Shown here one piece after another: positions 41,166 to 50,658 of a DNA stretch of 64,000 nucleotides (the first letter of the stretch is position 1; each line of letters starts with the position of its first letter). This DNA is from Corynebacterium sp. HMSC08A12 (lineage in GTDB: Bacteria; Actinomycetota; Actinomycetes; Mycobacteriales; Mycobacteriaceae): the NCBI RefSeq assembly GCF_001807485.1, contig NZ_KV789166.1, positions 64,224 to 128,223 on the forward strand. The letters are read 5' to 3'. The position numbers were made by a program, and so were the translations under genes. Below the pieces are notes generated by a model, which saw nothing but the letters and a program-made list of their open reading frames with translations, was not told the DNA's origin and did not search any database.

Positions 41166-42167
41166 ATGACGACCGAAGAGAAGAAAACCGAAGCGCCCGA
41201 AACCGGCGCGGAAAACACCAAAGCCACCAATGCCACCAATGCCTCCGAGGAACGCTCCGCCACCATTGCCGTGTGGGCCTTCCCCGCATTCATCCTGATC
41301 GGCGCCTGCCTTGCACTGGCCAGCCCGGACACCTTCACTCCCCTGGCGGCGCACATCTCCACAATGATCGCCATCATCATGCTGTGCATGGGCCTCACGC
41401 TGACGCTGCCGGACTTCGCACTGGTCATCAAGCGCCCCATGCCGATCTTCATCGGCGTGCTGGCACAGTTCGTCATCATGCCGCTGGGTGCAGTGGCCGT
41501 TGCCAAGCTGCTGGGGCTGAACCCAATGCTGGCAATCGGTTTGCTCATGCTGGGCTCCGTTCCGGGCGGCACCACCTCTAACGTGGTGTCCTACCTAGCC
41601 AAGGGTGATGTCGCCCTGTCCGTGACCATGACCTCCGTCTCCACGGTCATCTCCCCGATCGTCACCCCGGTGATCATGCTGCTGCTCGCGGGCGAGGAAA
41701 CCCCGGTGGATGGCAAGTCCATGGCGTGGAGCCTGGTCCAGACCGTGCTGCTGCCCGTCATCGGCGGCCTGGTCATCCGTGTGATCTTCGACCGCATCGT
41801 CCAGTTCTTGCTGCCGGTCCTGCCGTGGCTGTCCATCATCGCCATCGGTGGCGTGGTCTTCCCCGCAGTGGCTAAATCTTCGGAGACCCTGATGAACGTC
41901 GGCGTAACCGTCCTGGTCGCCGTCATCATCCACAACACCATCGGCTACATCCTGGGCTACTTCGCCGCCCGCGCTACCGGCGAATCCCCCGCCGTGTGCC
42001 GCACCACCGCCATCGAGGTCGCCACGCAGTCCGCTGGCCTGGCCTCGGGCATGTCGGGCAAGTACTGGGCTCCGGAGGCCGCCATCCCCGGTGCGGTCGC
42101 CGCCGTGTGGCACAACATCTCCGGCGCTCTGTTCGCTTTCCTCATGCGCCGCTTCGCCAAGAACTAG
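41166..42167 (+). CDS. Bile acid:sodium symporter family transporter
   Basis: The 333-residue protein is very hydrophobic, with about nine or ten transmembrane helices after a 38-residue charged N terminus ('MTTEEKKTEAPETGAENTKA'). Characteristic BASS pieces are 'PMPIFIGVLAQFVIMPLGAV', 'GSVPGGTTSNVVSYLAKGDV' and 'CRTTAIEVATQSAGLASG'. In bacteria these carriers move organic acids or vitamin precursors with sodium. The substrate is not readable. It is followed 13 bases later by the quinone-oxidoreductase-like gene in the same direction, suggesting one mRNA. Confidence 0.88.
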   Translation: MTTEEKKTEAPETGAENTKATNATNASEERSATIAVWAFPAFILIGACLALASPDTFTPLAAHISTMIAIIMLCMGLTLTLPDFALVIKRPMPIFIGVLAQFVIMPLGAVAVAKLLGLNPMLAIGLLMLGSVPGGTTSNVVSYLAKGDVALSVTMTSVSTVISPIVTPVIMLLLAGEETPVDGKSMAWSLVQTVLLPVIGGLVIRVIFDRIVQFLLPVLPWLSIIAIGGVVFPAVAKSSETLMNVGVTVLVAVIIHNTIGYILGYFAARATGESPAVCRTTAIEVATQSAGLASGMSGKYWAPEAAIPGAVAAVWHNISGALFAFLMRRFAKN

Positions 42168-42179
42168 CGGACCCCTACC

Positions 42180-43118
42180 ATGGGATTCATGCGTATCTTC
42201 GGCTTTGAATCCTTCGGCGGCCCCGAGGTCACCCGCTTCCTCGACGTCGCCGACCTCACCTGGCAGCCCGGCAGCGTGCTGATCCGCCCCACGGCGATCA
42301 GCCTGAACCCCGGCGATATTAAAGTGCGGAACGGCCAGCGCCAGGGCTCCTTCCCGGTCTCTTTCCCCATGGCCATGGGCCGCGAGGCCGCTGGCATCGT
42401 CATCGAGGCCGACCCTTCCACCGGGTTTTCGCCAGGTGATCGCGTCTTTGGCTCGGCTTTCTCCAGCACTGGTGCTGCGAGTGATTCTTTTGTTCTTTTG
42501 GACGCCACCTCGACCGCAGCTATCCCCAGCGGTGTAGAGGCCACGGATGCGGCCTGCCTCCCCGCGGCTGCTGGGACCGCCTACGACGCTTTGGCAGAAC
42601 TGCACGACCTGGAGACTTGGCCGGATGAGAGCGCCCGTCTGCTGGTAATCGGCGCGGGCGGTGGCGTGGGCACGCATGCCCTGCAGTTAGCGCGGCATTT
42701 CGACATTGAGGTCATCGGCATTGCCAGTGCTCGCAAGAAGGTACTGGTAGAGCGCCTGGGGGCGCGGTTTATGGACTCCGCGGAGCTAGGCAAGACCGGT
42801 TCCCACGTCACCGTTCCACCGGTGGACGGCATCCTGGATCTGGTCGGCGGCGAGGTCTTGGAGGGGCTGGCGCATCTTGCGCCGGAGGGCGCGATCCGCA
42901 GCGCCGCAGACAAGCAGCTGGCCGCCCGCCTGGGTGGCAGTGGCATCACTCGAATCCGCACCCAGGAGCGTTTCGCGGAGCTCGCCCGCTTGGTCGCGGA
43001 GGGCGCGATGCGCCCGGTGATCGGCAGGGAGCTTCCCTTCAGCGCAGCCGCCGACGGCTACGAGGAAGTCGAGTCGGGCCACGCGCTGGGAAAGGTTGTT
43101 CTCACTGTGAATGACTAG
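42180..43118 (+). CDS. NADPH:quinone oxidoreductase-like protein (MDR family)
   Basis: The 312-residue protein is a medium-chain dehydrogenase without the zinc-ligand residues. It has an N-terminal GroES-like part ('RIFGFESFGGPEVTRFLDVA') and the nucleotide-binding loop 'IGAGGGVGTHALQLAR' near residues 156-171. Quinone-oxidoreductase or enoyl-reductase activity with NADPH is likely. It is probably cotranscribed with the BASS transporter. The start ATG lies 13 bases after the transporter stop. Confidence 0.85.
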   Translation: MGFMRIFGFESFGGPEVTRFLDVADLTWQPGSVLIRPTAISLNPGDIKVRNGQRQGSFPVSFPMAMGREAAGIVIEADPSTGFSPGDRVFGSAFSSTGAASDSFVLLDATSTAAIPSGVEATDAACLPAAAGTAYDALAELHDLETWPDESARLLVIGAGGGVGTHALQLARHFDIEVIGIASARKKVLVERLGARFMDSAELGKTGSHVTVPPVDGILDLVGGEVLEGLAHLAPEGAIRSAADKQLAARLGGSGITRIRTQERFAELARLVAEGAMRPVIGRELPFSAAADGYEEVESGHALGKVVLTVND

Positions 43119-43175
43119 CGGAAGCGCTAGGCTTCTTCATTAATACGACTCTTTTCTTTACTTAAGGACGTTTTC

Positions 43176-43862
43176 ATGAAGCGCATGTCTGTCCTTGCCC
43201 TGCTCACCGTCGCCGCGATGGTTTTAAGCGCCTGCGGATCTGAAGGTTCCAACGATGCCGCCGACTCAGGCAGCGCCGCCAACGCCTCTGCACAGCAGAA
43301 TTCGGCAGCTAAGGATGAAAACTCTAATAAGGACGACTCCAAGAAGGGTTCTGAGGCAGACGAAACCACACGCGCTAAGTCCACCAAGAAGTCCGGCCCC
43401 AACCCCACCCCACCGGCTTCAAACCACGGTTCCGGTCACAGCTCTGCCACAGAAAGCAACAACCGCGCAGCTGAGCCGACGCGAGGCAAACGCAAACGTC
43501 CCTATTCCAACGGGGGAAGTGCTTACCCGCGAAATGACTGCGGGGTCACTGCAAATGGCGCTGAGATCAGCGTTCCTCTCCAAACATCATGCGAGTTCGC
43601 TGATGCGATTTACGCAGAGGCATTGAAACCCACCTACGCCTATAGGTCTAGCAACCCTAACGTGACGGCTCTACCCCGTGCGAGCATCACAGTCACCGAC
43701 CCCGATTCCGGTGATACTCATGCGATGGACTGCCGCGTGGGCTCGGACGGCAGCACTCTAACTTGTCAGGTAGGCAAATCGAACGATTACGACTTTGGGG
43801 CAGACTTCGCCCTGAAGCAAAAGAAGTGGGTCGACTACCTCACAATCGCCACTCCCCAGTAG
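43176..43862 (+). CDS. Secreted lipoprotein of unknown function
   Basis: The 228-residue protein starts with a lipoprotein signal ('MKRMSVLALLTVAAMVLSAC'). The first 110 mature residues are low-complexity Ser, Asn, Asp and Lys, suggesting a flexible spacer through the cell wall. The C-terminal 110 residues form a small domain with four Cys, possibly two disulfides ('RNDCGVTANGAE', 'TSCEFADAIYAEALK', 'MDCRVGSDG', 'LTCQVGKS'). No family is recognised. It stands alone between the oxidoreductase and a small membrane protein. Confidence 0.75.
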   Translation: MKRMSVLALLTVAAMVLSACGSEGSNDAADSGSAANASAQQNSAAKDENSNKDDSKKGSEADETTRAKSTKKSGPNPTPPASNHGSGHSSATESNNRAAEPTRGKRKRPYSNGGSAYPRNDCGVTANGAEISVPLQTSCEFADAIYAEALKPTYAYRSSNPNVTALPRASITVTDPDSGDTHAMDCRVGSDGSTLTCQVGKSNDYDFGADFALKQKKWVDYLTIATPQ

Positions 43863-43897
43863 GACTCCCCCTGCGCCCTTCACGGTTCAGGCGGCAG

Positions 43898-44428
43898 CTA
43901 GGCAGGGGTCAGCGCGCCGGCAGTAGCGATCACCGCGAACTCCGCGATCCAGATCCACAGCCAGGGGCGCTTCGGTAGCAATGGCAGCTCGTCTGCCAGT
44001 GAAGGCCGCGCGAAGATGGACTGTGTCGCCGAGTCGAAGGATTCCCACACTTCCCGGTAGTCGGACTCCGTGGCAGCCCACTGCCGAACCGCCGTGGTAT
44101 CGCGGTTGTTCGCATACATCCAGAACAGTGCCGGTCCGGCAAACATAAGACAGTAGAGCACCGCCAGGAAGATCCTTAAGGCACCCTCGACGCCCTCCAT
44201 CGAGCCGGATAGGATCCCGAACAGCATCATCGCACCCAGGATCAATGCCAGCCAGGCCGCGATCTTCTTCGCGGTGCTCGGGCGGTACTTCGACAACCGA
44301 ATGCGACGAGCTTCCAGATCCTGCTCATCGGAAGTGCGCACGACCTGCCCATCATGTGGATCCTCGTCGGGCATCCAGCCAGCCAGATAATCCTTATCCT
44401 GCGGGCGCTGCGGGTCCTTGTAACTCAT
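43898..44428 (-). CDS. Small integral membrane protein
   Basis: Starting at the ATG at 44428 (MSYKDPQRPQDKDYLAGW), the protein has 176 residues. The first 60 residues are charged and cytoplasmic. Two helices follow near 65-85 ('IAAWLALILGAMMLFGIL') and 95-115 ('LRIFLAVLYCLMFAGPALFW'), and a third weaker one at the C terminus. No known domain is seen. The upstream extension of the frame is not used because this start is followed by a typical polar N terminus. It diverges from the FUSC-like gene. Confidence 0.7.
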   Translation of the reverse strand: MSYKDPQRPQDKDYLAGWMPDEDPHDGQVVRTSDEQDLEARRIRLSKYRPSTAKKIAAWLALILGAMMLFGILSGSMEGVEGALRIFLAVLYCLMFAGPALFWMYANNRDTTAVRQWAATESDYREVWESFDSATQSIFARPSLADELPLLPKRPWLWIWIAEFAVIATAGALTPA

Positions 44429-44469
44429 GGATCTCAGTGTAGGCACTGCGCCGGACAACCCACAGCTCA

Positions 44470-46305
44470 TTGTTCGATTTCGAGGGCTACACTGTGAATG
44501 TCCCTTTGGACTGTCCCAATGGACGTCCTATTTCGCCGACGCATAAGAGGAAACATACAGACGCAGTGAGCCAAACCAGCCCCGACCATCAGCCCTCCCC
44601 ACTATCCCCGAAGCCCCCGCGCAACCCCGCGGAGTTCCCCATCCCCCAACGCCCGAGCGCGTGGGAACTGTTCAGTACCTTCAACTCAAAGGCCTCGGGC
44701 TGGGCTGGTGGACTGCGAGCCGCACTGTCGTTGCTGATCCCCGGCACTATCGCATGGTCGTTGGGCCACACCGATGCGATGTTGCTAGTTGCTGGAGGAG
44801 CGTTCACCGTCATCTACGGCGGCAATCTGCCGTACCGCATCCGCCTGAAGGTGATGGCGTTCTCCGCCGTCCTGCTGGCCGCCTGCCCCACCATCGCCGC
44901 TTGGCTGGGCAAGATGATGTGGGAGCACATGGATTCCGGCGGCTCGCATTGGTGGCTACTCATCGCCGGCGTGTACTGCACCTTCCTCTCCGGCGTGTTC
45001 ACCTACGCACAGAACGCACTGCGCCTGCCGCCACCGGGCGGCTTCTTCATCGTCATGGTCTCCGGCGGTGCCACGATGATCGCCCGCAACGACCTCAACC
45101 CGCTAGCCATCGGCGGTTGGGCCTTGTTCGGCGCATTCGTCGCCATCATCGTGGGCATGTTCCCCGCCCTGTTTAATCCGCGCGGCCCGGAGCAGCGCGC
45201 CATCCGCACCCTCAACGACGCAGTGGCGGACTTCGCCGAAGATCCAACCCCCGGCAACTACTACCTGGCCCGCACTTCCCTCTCCGAGGCGTGGACCACG
45301 CTCATGGGCGCGGGCATCGTCTCCGGTGGCAGGGTCGTCCGCGAATCGCAGCGTGACCTGGTGGTGCAGGTGCAGCAGGCCCGCCAGAAACTTATGTCCG
45401 CCAGCGCGCACTCAGGCTACGTGGATACGGACGAGGACTTCTCCGATACCAACGGCATGGTCGACCCCACCCGTACCGCCATCCCACACCACAAGCCTTC
45501 AGTGAAGTACCGCTTCGGCCGTTCGCTCAACATCCACAGCCATGCGGAGCTCAGCATGGAAAAGGTCGTGCTGGCGAGCCTGGTCTCTTGTGCCATCACT
45601 ATCTGGTTGGGCCTGGACCGCCCCGACTGGGGAGTGATCACCGCCCTGCTGATCCTGCAGTGGGGTCCGGAGAAGATCCCCGGTACCATCCGCGGCGTCC
45701 ACCGACTCCTAGGATCCGTGCTGGGCATTGGCCTGTTCGCCATCGCCCATGCCTTCCAGATCGGCGGCCTCCCCCTGCTATTCTTGCTGGCTGCCTGCCA
45801 ATTCGCCGCCGAGTTCTTCATCGTCAAGAACTATGCGTTCACTGTCATCTTCACCACCCCCATGGCGCTGATGATGGGCAACTCTCTCGACCGTCCGCTC
45901 GGCGACGTGGTGATCGACCGCCTCGCCGAGGTGTGTATTGCGGTTATATGCTCGTTTATCTTCTTGTGGCTTTGGCGCACTACGTCGGACGCCCACTACC
46001 ACCGCCGCCTTGCAGGCCACTGCGAAGCGGCAATGGGTGCCCTGCTGGGCGCCTTGCTGATCAACCCGCCGGACCGCGCGCTCTACGCGCGCCGCGATCT
46101 GCAGTTCGAGCTGCTCAGCGAGCGCAAGCACATGATGAAGATGATCAACAACAACTCACCCTATGCGCGCAGCATGTGGGCCAAGCACAACCAGCTGCAG
46201 CTCACCGGATATACCCTGCTGGATTACTGCAACGCCCACGCGGACGAGGAGCTCTCCTTAAGCGAGATCAACCGCCTGGCCGCGGCGGTGCGCCAGGTCG
46301 GCTGA
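44470..46305 (+). CDS. FUSC-family membrane protein (aromatic acid or fusaric acid resistance type)
   Basis: The long frame gives 611 residues; a GTG at 44566 (VSQTSPDHQP) would give 579 and is a likely true start. The protein has two blocks of about five transmembrane helices (roughly 85-230 and 365-510), each followed by a soluble helical part, the layout of FUSC/YccS-like efflux or envelope proteins. The second block starts 'VVLASLVSCAITIWLGLDRP'. It may export aromatic acids or other envelope-toxic compounds. No partner membrane-fusion protein is nearby. Confidence 0.75.
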   Translation: MFDFEGYTVNVPLDCPNGRPISPTHKRKHTDAVSQTSPDHQPSPLSPKPPRNPAEFPIPQRPSAWELFSTFNSKASGWAGGLRAALSLLIPGTIAWSLGHTDAMLLVAGGAFTVIYGGNLPYRIRLKVMAFSAVLLAACPTIAAWLGKMMWEHMDSGGSHWWLLIAGVYCTFLSGVFTYAQNALRLPPPGGFFIVMVSGGATMIARNDLNPLAIGGWALFGAFVAIIVGMFPALFNPRGPEQRAIRTLNDAVADFAEDPTPGNYYLARTSLSEAWTTLMGAGIVSGGRVVRESQRDLVVQVQQARQKLMSASAHSGYVDTDEDFSDTNGMVDPTRTAIPHHKPSVKYRFGRSLNIHSHAELSMEKVVLASLVSCAITIWLGLDRPDWGVITALLILQWGPEKIPGTIRGVHRLLGSVLGIGLFAIAHAFQIGGLPLLFLLAACQFAAEFFIVKNYAFTVIFTTPMALMMGNSLDRPLGDVVIDRLAEVCIAVICSFIFLWLWRTTSDAHYHRRLAGHCEAAMGALLGALLINPPDRALYARRDLQFELLSERKHMMKMINNNSPYARSMWAKHNQLQLTGYTLLDYCNAHADEELSLSEINRLAAAVRQVG

Positions 46306-46326
46306 GCCTAGTCGGCGTCAATAAAC

Positions 46327-48177
46327 CTAGTCGGCGTCAGTAGACAGAGCCGCGACGAAGGCCTCCTGCGGAACAGAAACCGAACCGATGGCCTTCATGC
46401 GCTTCTTGCCTTCCTTCTGCTTTTCCAGCAGCTTGCGCTTACGCGACACGTCGCCGCCGTAGCACTTGGAAAGAACGTCCTTGCGCAGGGCGCGGATGTT
46501 CTCGCGGGCAATGATCTTGGAGCCGATGGCGGCCTGCACCGGAACCTCGAACTGCTGGCGCGGGATGAGCTCCTTGAGCTTCACCGTCATCTTGTTGCCA
46601 TACCAGTGGGCATTCTCGCGGTGGACAATGGCGCTGAACGCATCCACCGGATCGCCCTGCAGCAGGATGTCCACCTTCACCAGGTCGGCCAGCTGCTCGC
46701 CGGCCTCCTCGTAGTTCAGGGAGGCGTAGCCCTTGGTGCGAGACTTCAGCTGGTCGAAGAAATCGAAGATGATCTCACCCAGAGGCATGGTGTAGCGCAG
46801 CTCCACGCGGTCCTCGGAGAGGTAGTCCATGCCGCCCATCTGGCCGCGCTTGGACTGGCACAGCTCCATCGTCGCACCCAGGAACTCCGCAGGCACAATG
46901 ACGGTCATCTTCACGATCGGCTCGTAGATCTCGCGCATCTTGCCACCCGGCCAGTCCGAAGGGTTGCGCACCAGCACCTCGCTGCCGTCCTCCTTGACCA
47001 CGCGGTACACCACGGAAGGAGCAGTAGAGATCAGGTCTAGGTCGAACTCGCGCTCCAGGCGAGCGCGGGTGATCTCCATATGCAGCAGGCCCAGGAAGCC
47101 ACAGCGGAAGCCAAAGCCCAGGGCCACGGACGTCTCCGGCTCGAAGGTCAGGGAGGCATCATTGAGCTGCAGCTTCTCGATGGCCTCGCGCAGGTCCGGA
47201 TACTGGTCGGCACTGATTGGGAACAGGCCGGAGTACACCATCGGGGTCGGTTCTTGGTAGCCCTTCAGCGGGGTTTCCGCGCCGTTGACGGCCCAAGTGA
47301 TCGTATCGCCCACCTTGGACTGGCGGACGTCCTTCACACCGGTGATGATGTAGCCAACCTCGCCCACACCGAGCCCCTTGGTCTTCGTCGGCTCTGGGGA
47401 GACCACGCCGATTTCCAGGGTTTCGTGGGTCGCGCCGGTACTCATCATCTGGATCTTCTGGCGGGATTCCAGCTTGCCGTCCATCATGCGCACGTAGGTC
47501 ACCACGCCGCGGTAGATGTCGTAGACACTGTCGAAGATCATGGCACGGGCCGGCGCATCGGCGTCGCCGACCGGGGCGGGCACGAGCTCACAGACCCTGT
47601 CCAGCAACTCGGACACACCTTCGCCCGTCTTGCCGGATACGCGCAGCACGTCCTCTGGCTCGCAGCCGATGATGTGCGCGATCTCCAGGGAGTACTTCTC
47701 CGGATCTGCCGCGGGCAGGTCGATCTTGTTCAGCACCGGGATGATTTCCAGGTCGTTTTCCATCGCCAGGTACAGGTTCGCCAGCGTCTGCGCCTCGATG
47801 CCCTGGGCTGCATCGACCAGCAGGATGCAACCCTCACACGCCTCGAGGGCGCGGGAAACCTCGTAGGTGAAGTCCACGTGGCCGGGCGTATCGATCAGAT
47901 GCATCACCAGTTCTTCGCCCGCGTGCGCGCCGGTCTTCGGCACCCAGGGCAGGCGCACATTCTGCGCCTTAATAGTGATGCCACGTTCGCGCTCGATGTC
48001 CATGTTGTCGAGATACTGGTCACGCATGTCGCGATCCTCGACCACGCCCGACATCTGCAGAATGCGGTCCGCCAGGGTGGACTTGCCGTGGTCGATGTGG
48101 GCAATGATGCAGAAGTTGCGGATCCTCTCTGGGTCCGTGAACGTCTCCGTGGCGTAATTCTTCTGCTTGGCTGCCAT
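46327..48177 (-). CDS. lepA: Elongation factor 4 (LepA)
   Basis: The translational GTPase EF4, about 616 residues from the ATG at 48177, which has a GAGGAGGG site. The G domain has '[14 protein letters not shown]', 'DTPGHVDF' and 'NKID', and the C-terminal LepA-specific domain ends in a basic tail ('[15 protein letters not shown]'). It acts on ribosomes during stress and initiation. The pairing with rpsT nearby in divergent orientation is typical for Corynebacterium. The longer frame upstream is not used. Confidence 0.97.
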   Translation of the reverse strand: MAAKQKNYATETFTDPERIRNFCIIAHIDHGKSTLADRILQMSGVVEDRDMRDQYLDNMDIERERGITIKAQNVRLPWVPKTGAHAGEELVMHLIDTPGHVDFTYEVSRALEACEGCILLVDAAQGIEAQTLANLYLAMENDLEIIPVLNKIDLPAADPEKYSLEIAHIIGCEPEDVLRVSGKTGEGVSELLDRVCELVPAPVGDADAPARAMIFDSVYDIYRGVVTYVRMMDGKLESRQKIQMMSTGATHETLEIGVVSPEPTKTKGLGVGEVGYIITGVKDVRQSKVGDTITWAVNGAETPLKGYQEPTPMVYSGLFPISADQYPDLREAIEKLQLNDASLTFEPETSVALGFGFRCGFLGLLHMEITRARLEREFDLDLISTAPSVVYRVVKEDGSEVLVRNPSDWPGGKMREIYEPIVKMTVIVPAEFLGATMELCQSKRGQMGGMDYLSEDRVELRYTMPLGEIIFDFFDQLKSRTKGYASLNYEEAGEQLADLVKVDILLQGDPVDAFSAIVHRENAHWYGNKMTVKLKELIPRQQFEVPVQAAIGSKIIARENIRALRKDVLSKCYGGDVSRKRKLLEKQKEGKKRMKAIGSVSVPQEAFVAALSTDAD

Positions 48178-48280
48178 TTGCCCTCCTCTTTCGCTTATGC
48201 GTAACCCTACTATGCATCGCCCCGGAAGTAGCAGACGGGGTTTAGCTGCGAACCTTATTACTGTGCGCACGTGGTTCGGG

Positions 48281-48286
48281 TAATCT
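48281..48286 (+). promoter_or_regulatory. Candidate -10 element of a leaderless PemK/MazF-like gene
   Basis: TAATCT ends seven bases before the ATG at 48294, so transcription would begin at or next to the start codon. No ribosome binding site is visible between them. Leaderless mRNAs are common in Corynebacterium. Confidence 0.45.
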
Positions 48287-48293
48287 GTCACCT

Positions 48294-48893
48294 ATGGCTG
48301 GTTCCGAAGGAAGTGTTGTGGATGTGACGCCCCCACGGGGGAAATCCCGCAATCCCATTGGGGCCATCAAGGGGTTCTTCCAGCGGTTTTATATCCGCCA
48401 TTTCACGCGCCGGCAGGCTCTGAAGCGCGGTATTGCCGAACTTAATGCACACCTGGGAATGGGGGCGGAGTACGCCGGTTTGGCAGGCGACCGGGACGAA
48501 ACCATCAAGACTCCCAGCCGGGAGCTCGCCCGCCCGGTCACCTACATCCCGGACATGGACGGGCAGGCGGATGCTGGTGAGGTCGTGTGGGCTGACATCC
48601 GCCCGAAGAAGGGAGTGCCCCCTGAGCGGCGTGCGGTGCTTGTGGTCGGGCGCAAGAGCCACCGGCTTCTCACCCTGCTGATTTCCTCCCGCGAGGAGTA
48701 CGCTGATCAGCCGATTTGGGTTCCCATAGGAACCGGCCCGTGGAGCTCCGGCGCGGATCGCGATAGCTGGGTGCGTATAGATAAGGTGCTGCAGGTGCCG
48801 GAATCTCACATCCAACGCCGCGGCATCCCGCTACCCTCCCGCCGTTTCGATCGAGTAGCCAACGTGCTGCGCCAGGAGTACGGCTGGGGCTAA
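48294..48893 (+). CDS. PemK/MazF-like toxin-fold protein with N-terminal extension
   Basis: The 199-residue protein has a C-terminal MazF/PemK-like fold beginning near residue 90: 'DAGEVVWADIRPKKGVPPER', 'RAVLVVGRKSHRLLTLLISS' and 'WVRIDKVLQVPESHIQRRG'. About 85 extra residues precede it, a basic and helical part not found in standard MazF. No antitoxin gene is visible beside it; lepA diverges on one side and rpsT follows on the other. The toxin activity is therefore unproven, and a housekeeping RNase or RNA-binding role is possible. Confidence 0.8.
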   Translation: MAGSEGSVVDVTPPRGKSRNPIGAIKGFFQRFYIRHFTRRQALKRGIAELNAHLGMGAEYAGLAGDRDETIKTPSRELARPVTYIPDMDGQADAGEVVWADIRPKKGVPPERRAVLVVGRKSHRLLTLLISSREEYADQPIWVPIGTGPWSSGADRDSWVRIDKVLQVPESHIQRRGIPLPSRRFDRVANVLRQEYGWG

Positions 48894-49143
48894 AAAGACC
48901 CGCCCGGAGCTTTTTGCCTTTTCTGCTCCCCTGCTGCTAACATTTCCCGAGTTCACAGTGCTGCTCGTAGCAGCCACTAGCGCTAACCCCTAGTGCCAGC
49001 GCCGTTATAGAGACGCACTGCGAGGCCACGCCGCATCCCACAGGACCTTGGGTGGGGTGTTAGAGACCGCGCGGCCGCGGCGGGAGCCCGCTCCCCTGAA
49101 CAGATTTTTTCCGAAGACTTTTTGAAAGAAGAGGCACGCCACC

Positions 49144-49407
49144 ATGGCAAACATCAAGCAGCAGAAGAAGCGCGTTCTCACCAACGAGATCGCTCGCAAG
49201 CGCAACCAGGCTATCCGTTCCCGCCTGCGCACCGAGACCCGCAAGTTCAACGCCGCCGTTGAGGCTGGCGACAAGGAAGCCGCTGAGGCTCAGCTGCGCG
49301 TCGCTTCCCGCTTCTACGACAAGGCCGTCACCAAGGGCACCATCCACCGCAACAACGCGGCAAACAAGAAGTCCGGCATGGCCGCTCGCTTCAACAAGAT
49401 GGCCTAA
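49144..49407 (+). CDS. rpsT: 30S ribosomal protein S20
   Basis: The 87-residue basic protein is S20 ('MANIKQQKKRVLTNEIARKR', 'NAAVEAGDKEAAEAQLRVAS', 'GTIHRNNAANKKSGMAARFN'). It binds 16S rRNA in the body of the small subunit. A leader of about 200 bases without a gene precedes it. The region downstream forms a structured terminator. The length and start are typical. Confidence 0.98.
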   Translation: MANIKQQKKRVLTNEIARKRNQAIRSRLRTETRKFNAAVEAGDKEAAEAQLRVASRFYDKAVTKGTIHRNNAANKKSGMAARFNKMA

Positions 49408-49452
49408 GGTTTATCCAAAAGATTCTCCAGCCGGCACTTGCCTGAATCGAGG

Positions 49453-49530
49453 CCCGCACCCTTCTACAGAGGTTGAGACGTTGCGTCACAAAGCAACAAC
49501 AGTAACAACCTCCCCCGGGTGCGGGTTTTC
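49453..49530 (+). terminator. Structured terminator after rpsT with nested stems
   Basis: CCCGCACCC (49453-49461) pairs with GGGTGCGGG (49517-49525), followed by TTTTC. Inside are a second stem, AGGTTG (about 49470) with CAACCT, and a third, GTTGC with GCAAC. The nested layout is longer than an ordinary intrinsic terminator and could be a processed small RNA. Confidence 0.65.
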
Positions 49531-49620
49531 GTTATGCCCTAAGCTTAAGAGCTAGATTAGGGCTGGATACAGCCACAGCTGACCGCTGCTAATGACTTTT
49601 CAAAGGAGTTCGACAAAGGG

Positions 49621-50658
49621 ATGAAGGATCGCTTCCGCTCAGCCCTACTCGGCACCGCCCTGGGCGATGCGTGGGGTTACCCGTACTTGAACGAGCCACA
49701 GCCCGAACGCACCCCGCTACCCGATTCGCTGGTGATCAGCGACGCTACGCAGATGACCCTGGCCCTGTGCGCCGCTATGGCGGAGATTGACGACGGGGAC
49801 CTGGACCGCGAAGAGGGCATGCAGGCCATCGGCCAGCACTTCATCAACTACCACGGCGACCGGGATTACGACCGCCACCCCGGGGCTTCGAACACCGAGT
49901 CTCTGGAGCGGCTAAGCCTGCTCGGGGCGGAGCACTGGGACGATGTGGCTACTCACTCGGGCGGCTCCGGTGCCGTAATGCGCGTGGCGGCCAGTGCTTT
50001 GCTCGCTCCCGCCGATGAGGGCGTGGGCTGGTCCGTCCTGCAGGGCATCTTGACTCACGACTCGGGCGTGGCCCGCGCCGCGTGCGCGATGGTGGCCTGC
50101 ATGCTGGCTGCTAAGAAGGGCACCCGCCTGCTCGACGTCGCAGAAGGCTTGGCCGGCGACGAGAACTTCGATAACGATAGCCTGCTGACCAACGAGGAGA
50201 AGCTGGACATCCTCACGGACCTGGACGAGGCTTTGATCACAGATCTGACCGGCCCCGACGTTCCGTTGAGTGAGCTGATCTCGCGCGTCAGCGCCGTGCA
50301 CGAGCACCTCACCCCGTTCCTGCAGCAGGGCGACTTCGAGGAGCTGTACCGCCATAGCGGCAAGTTCGTGCAGATTCTGGGTCGTGGGTGGGACGCAGGC
50401 TCCTGCACCGCCTCCGCCCTACTGCTGGCGCAACTGTACCTGGATAATCAGGATCAGTACGCCCCGCACGACTTCCTGCACGTGGCCGTGAACTGGCCGG
50501 GCAACCGCAATACTCGCGCTTCACTGACTGGCGCGCTGATCGGCTCCCACCTGGAGGGTGGCGTGGACGCATGGGAGGAAACCCGTGAGTACGATTTCGA
50601 GTCGCGCTACGACGACGCGGTGCACTGCGGCGTGTGGAAGGGCTTTAACGCCCGGTAG
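49621..50658 (+). CDS. ADP-ribosylglycohydrolase-family protein
   Basis: The 345-residue protein begins 'RFRSALLGTALGDAWGYPYL' and has 'SDATQMTLALCAAMAEIDDG' near residue 40. Together with 'HSGGSGAVMRVAASAL' these give the DraG/ARH signature. These enzymes remove ADP-ribose from proteins or nucleotides, with magnesium. The place between rpsT and holA on the opposite strand from the holA cluster suggests a separate regulon. A GGAG-type site precedes the ATG. Confidence 0.85.
   Translation: MKDRFRSALLGTALGDAWGYPYLNEPQPERTPLPDSLVISDATQMTLALCAAMAEIDDGDLDREEGMQAIGQHFINYHGDRDYDRHPGASNTESLERLSLLGAEHWDDVATHSGGSGAVMRVAASALLAPADEGVGWSVLQGILTHDSGVARAACAMVACMLAAKKGTRLLDVAEGLAGDENFDNDSLLTNEEKLDILTDLDEALITDLTGPDVPLSELISRVSAVHEHLTPFLQQGDFEELYRHSGKFVQILGRGWDAGSCTASALLLAQLYLDNQDQYAPHDFLHVAVNWPGNRNTRASLTGALIGSHLEGGVDAWEETREYDFESRYDDAVHCGVWKGFNAR

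Noticed and set aside
41595-42677. Long minus-strand frame of 360 codons opposite the BASS transporter and oxidoreductase
   Set aside because: It reads Gly/Asp/His-rich low-complexity typical of an antisense frame in high-GC genes; the plus frames carry family motifs.
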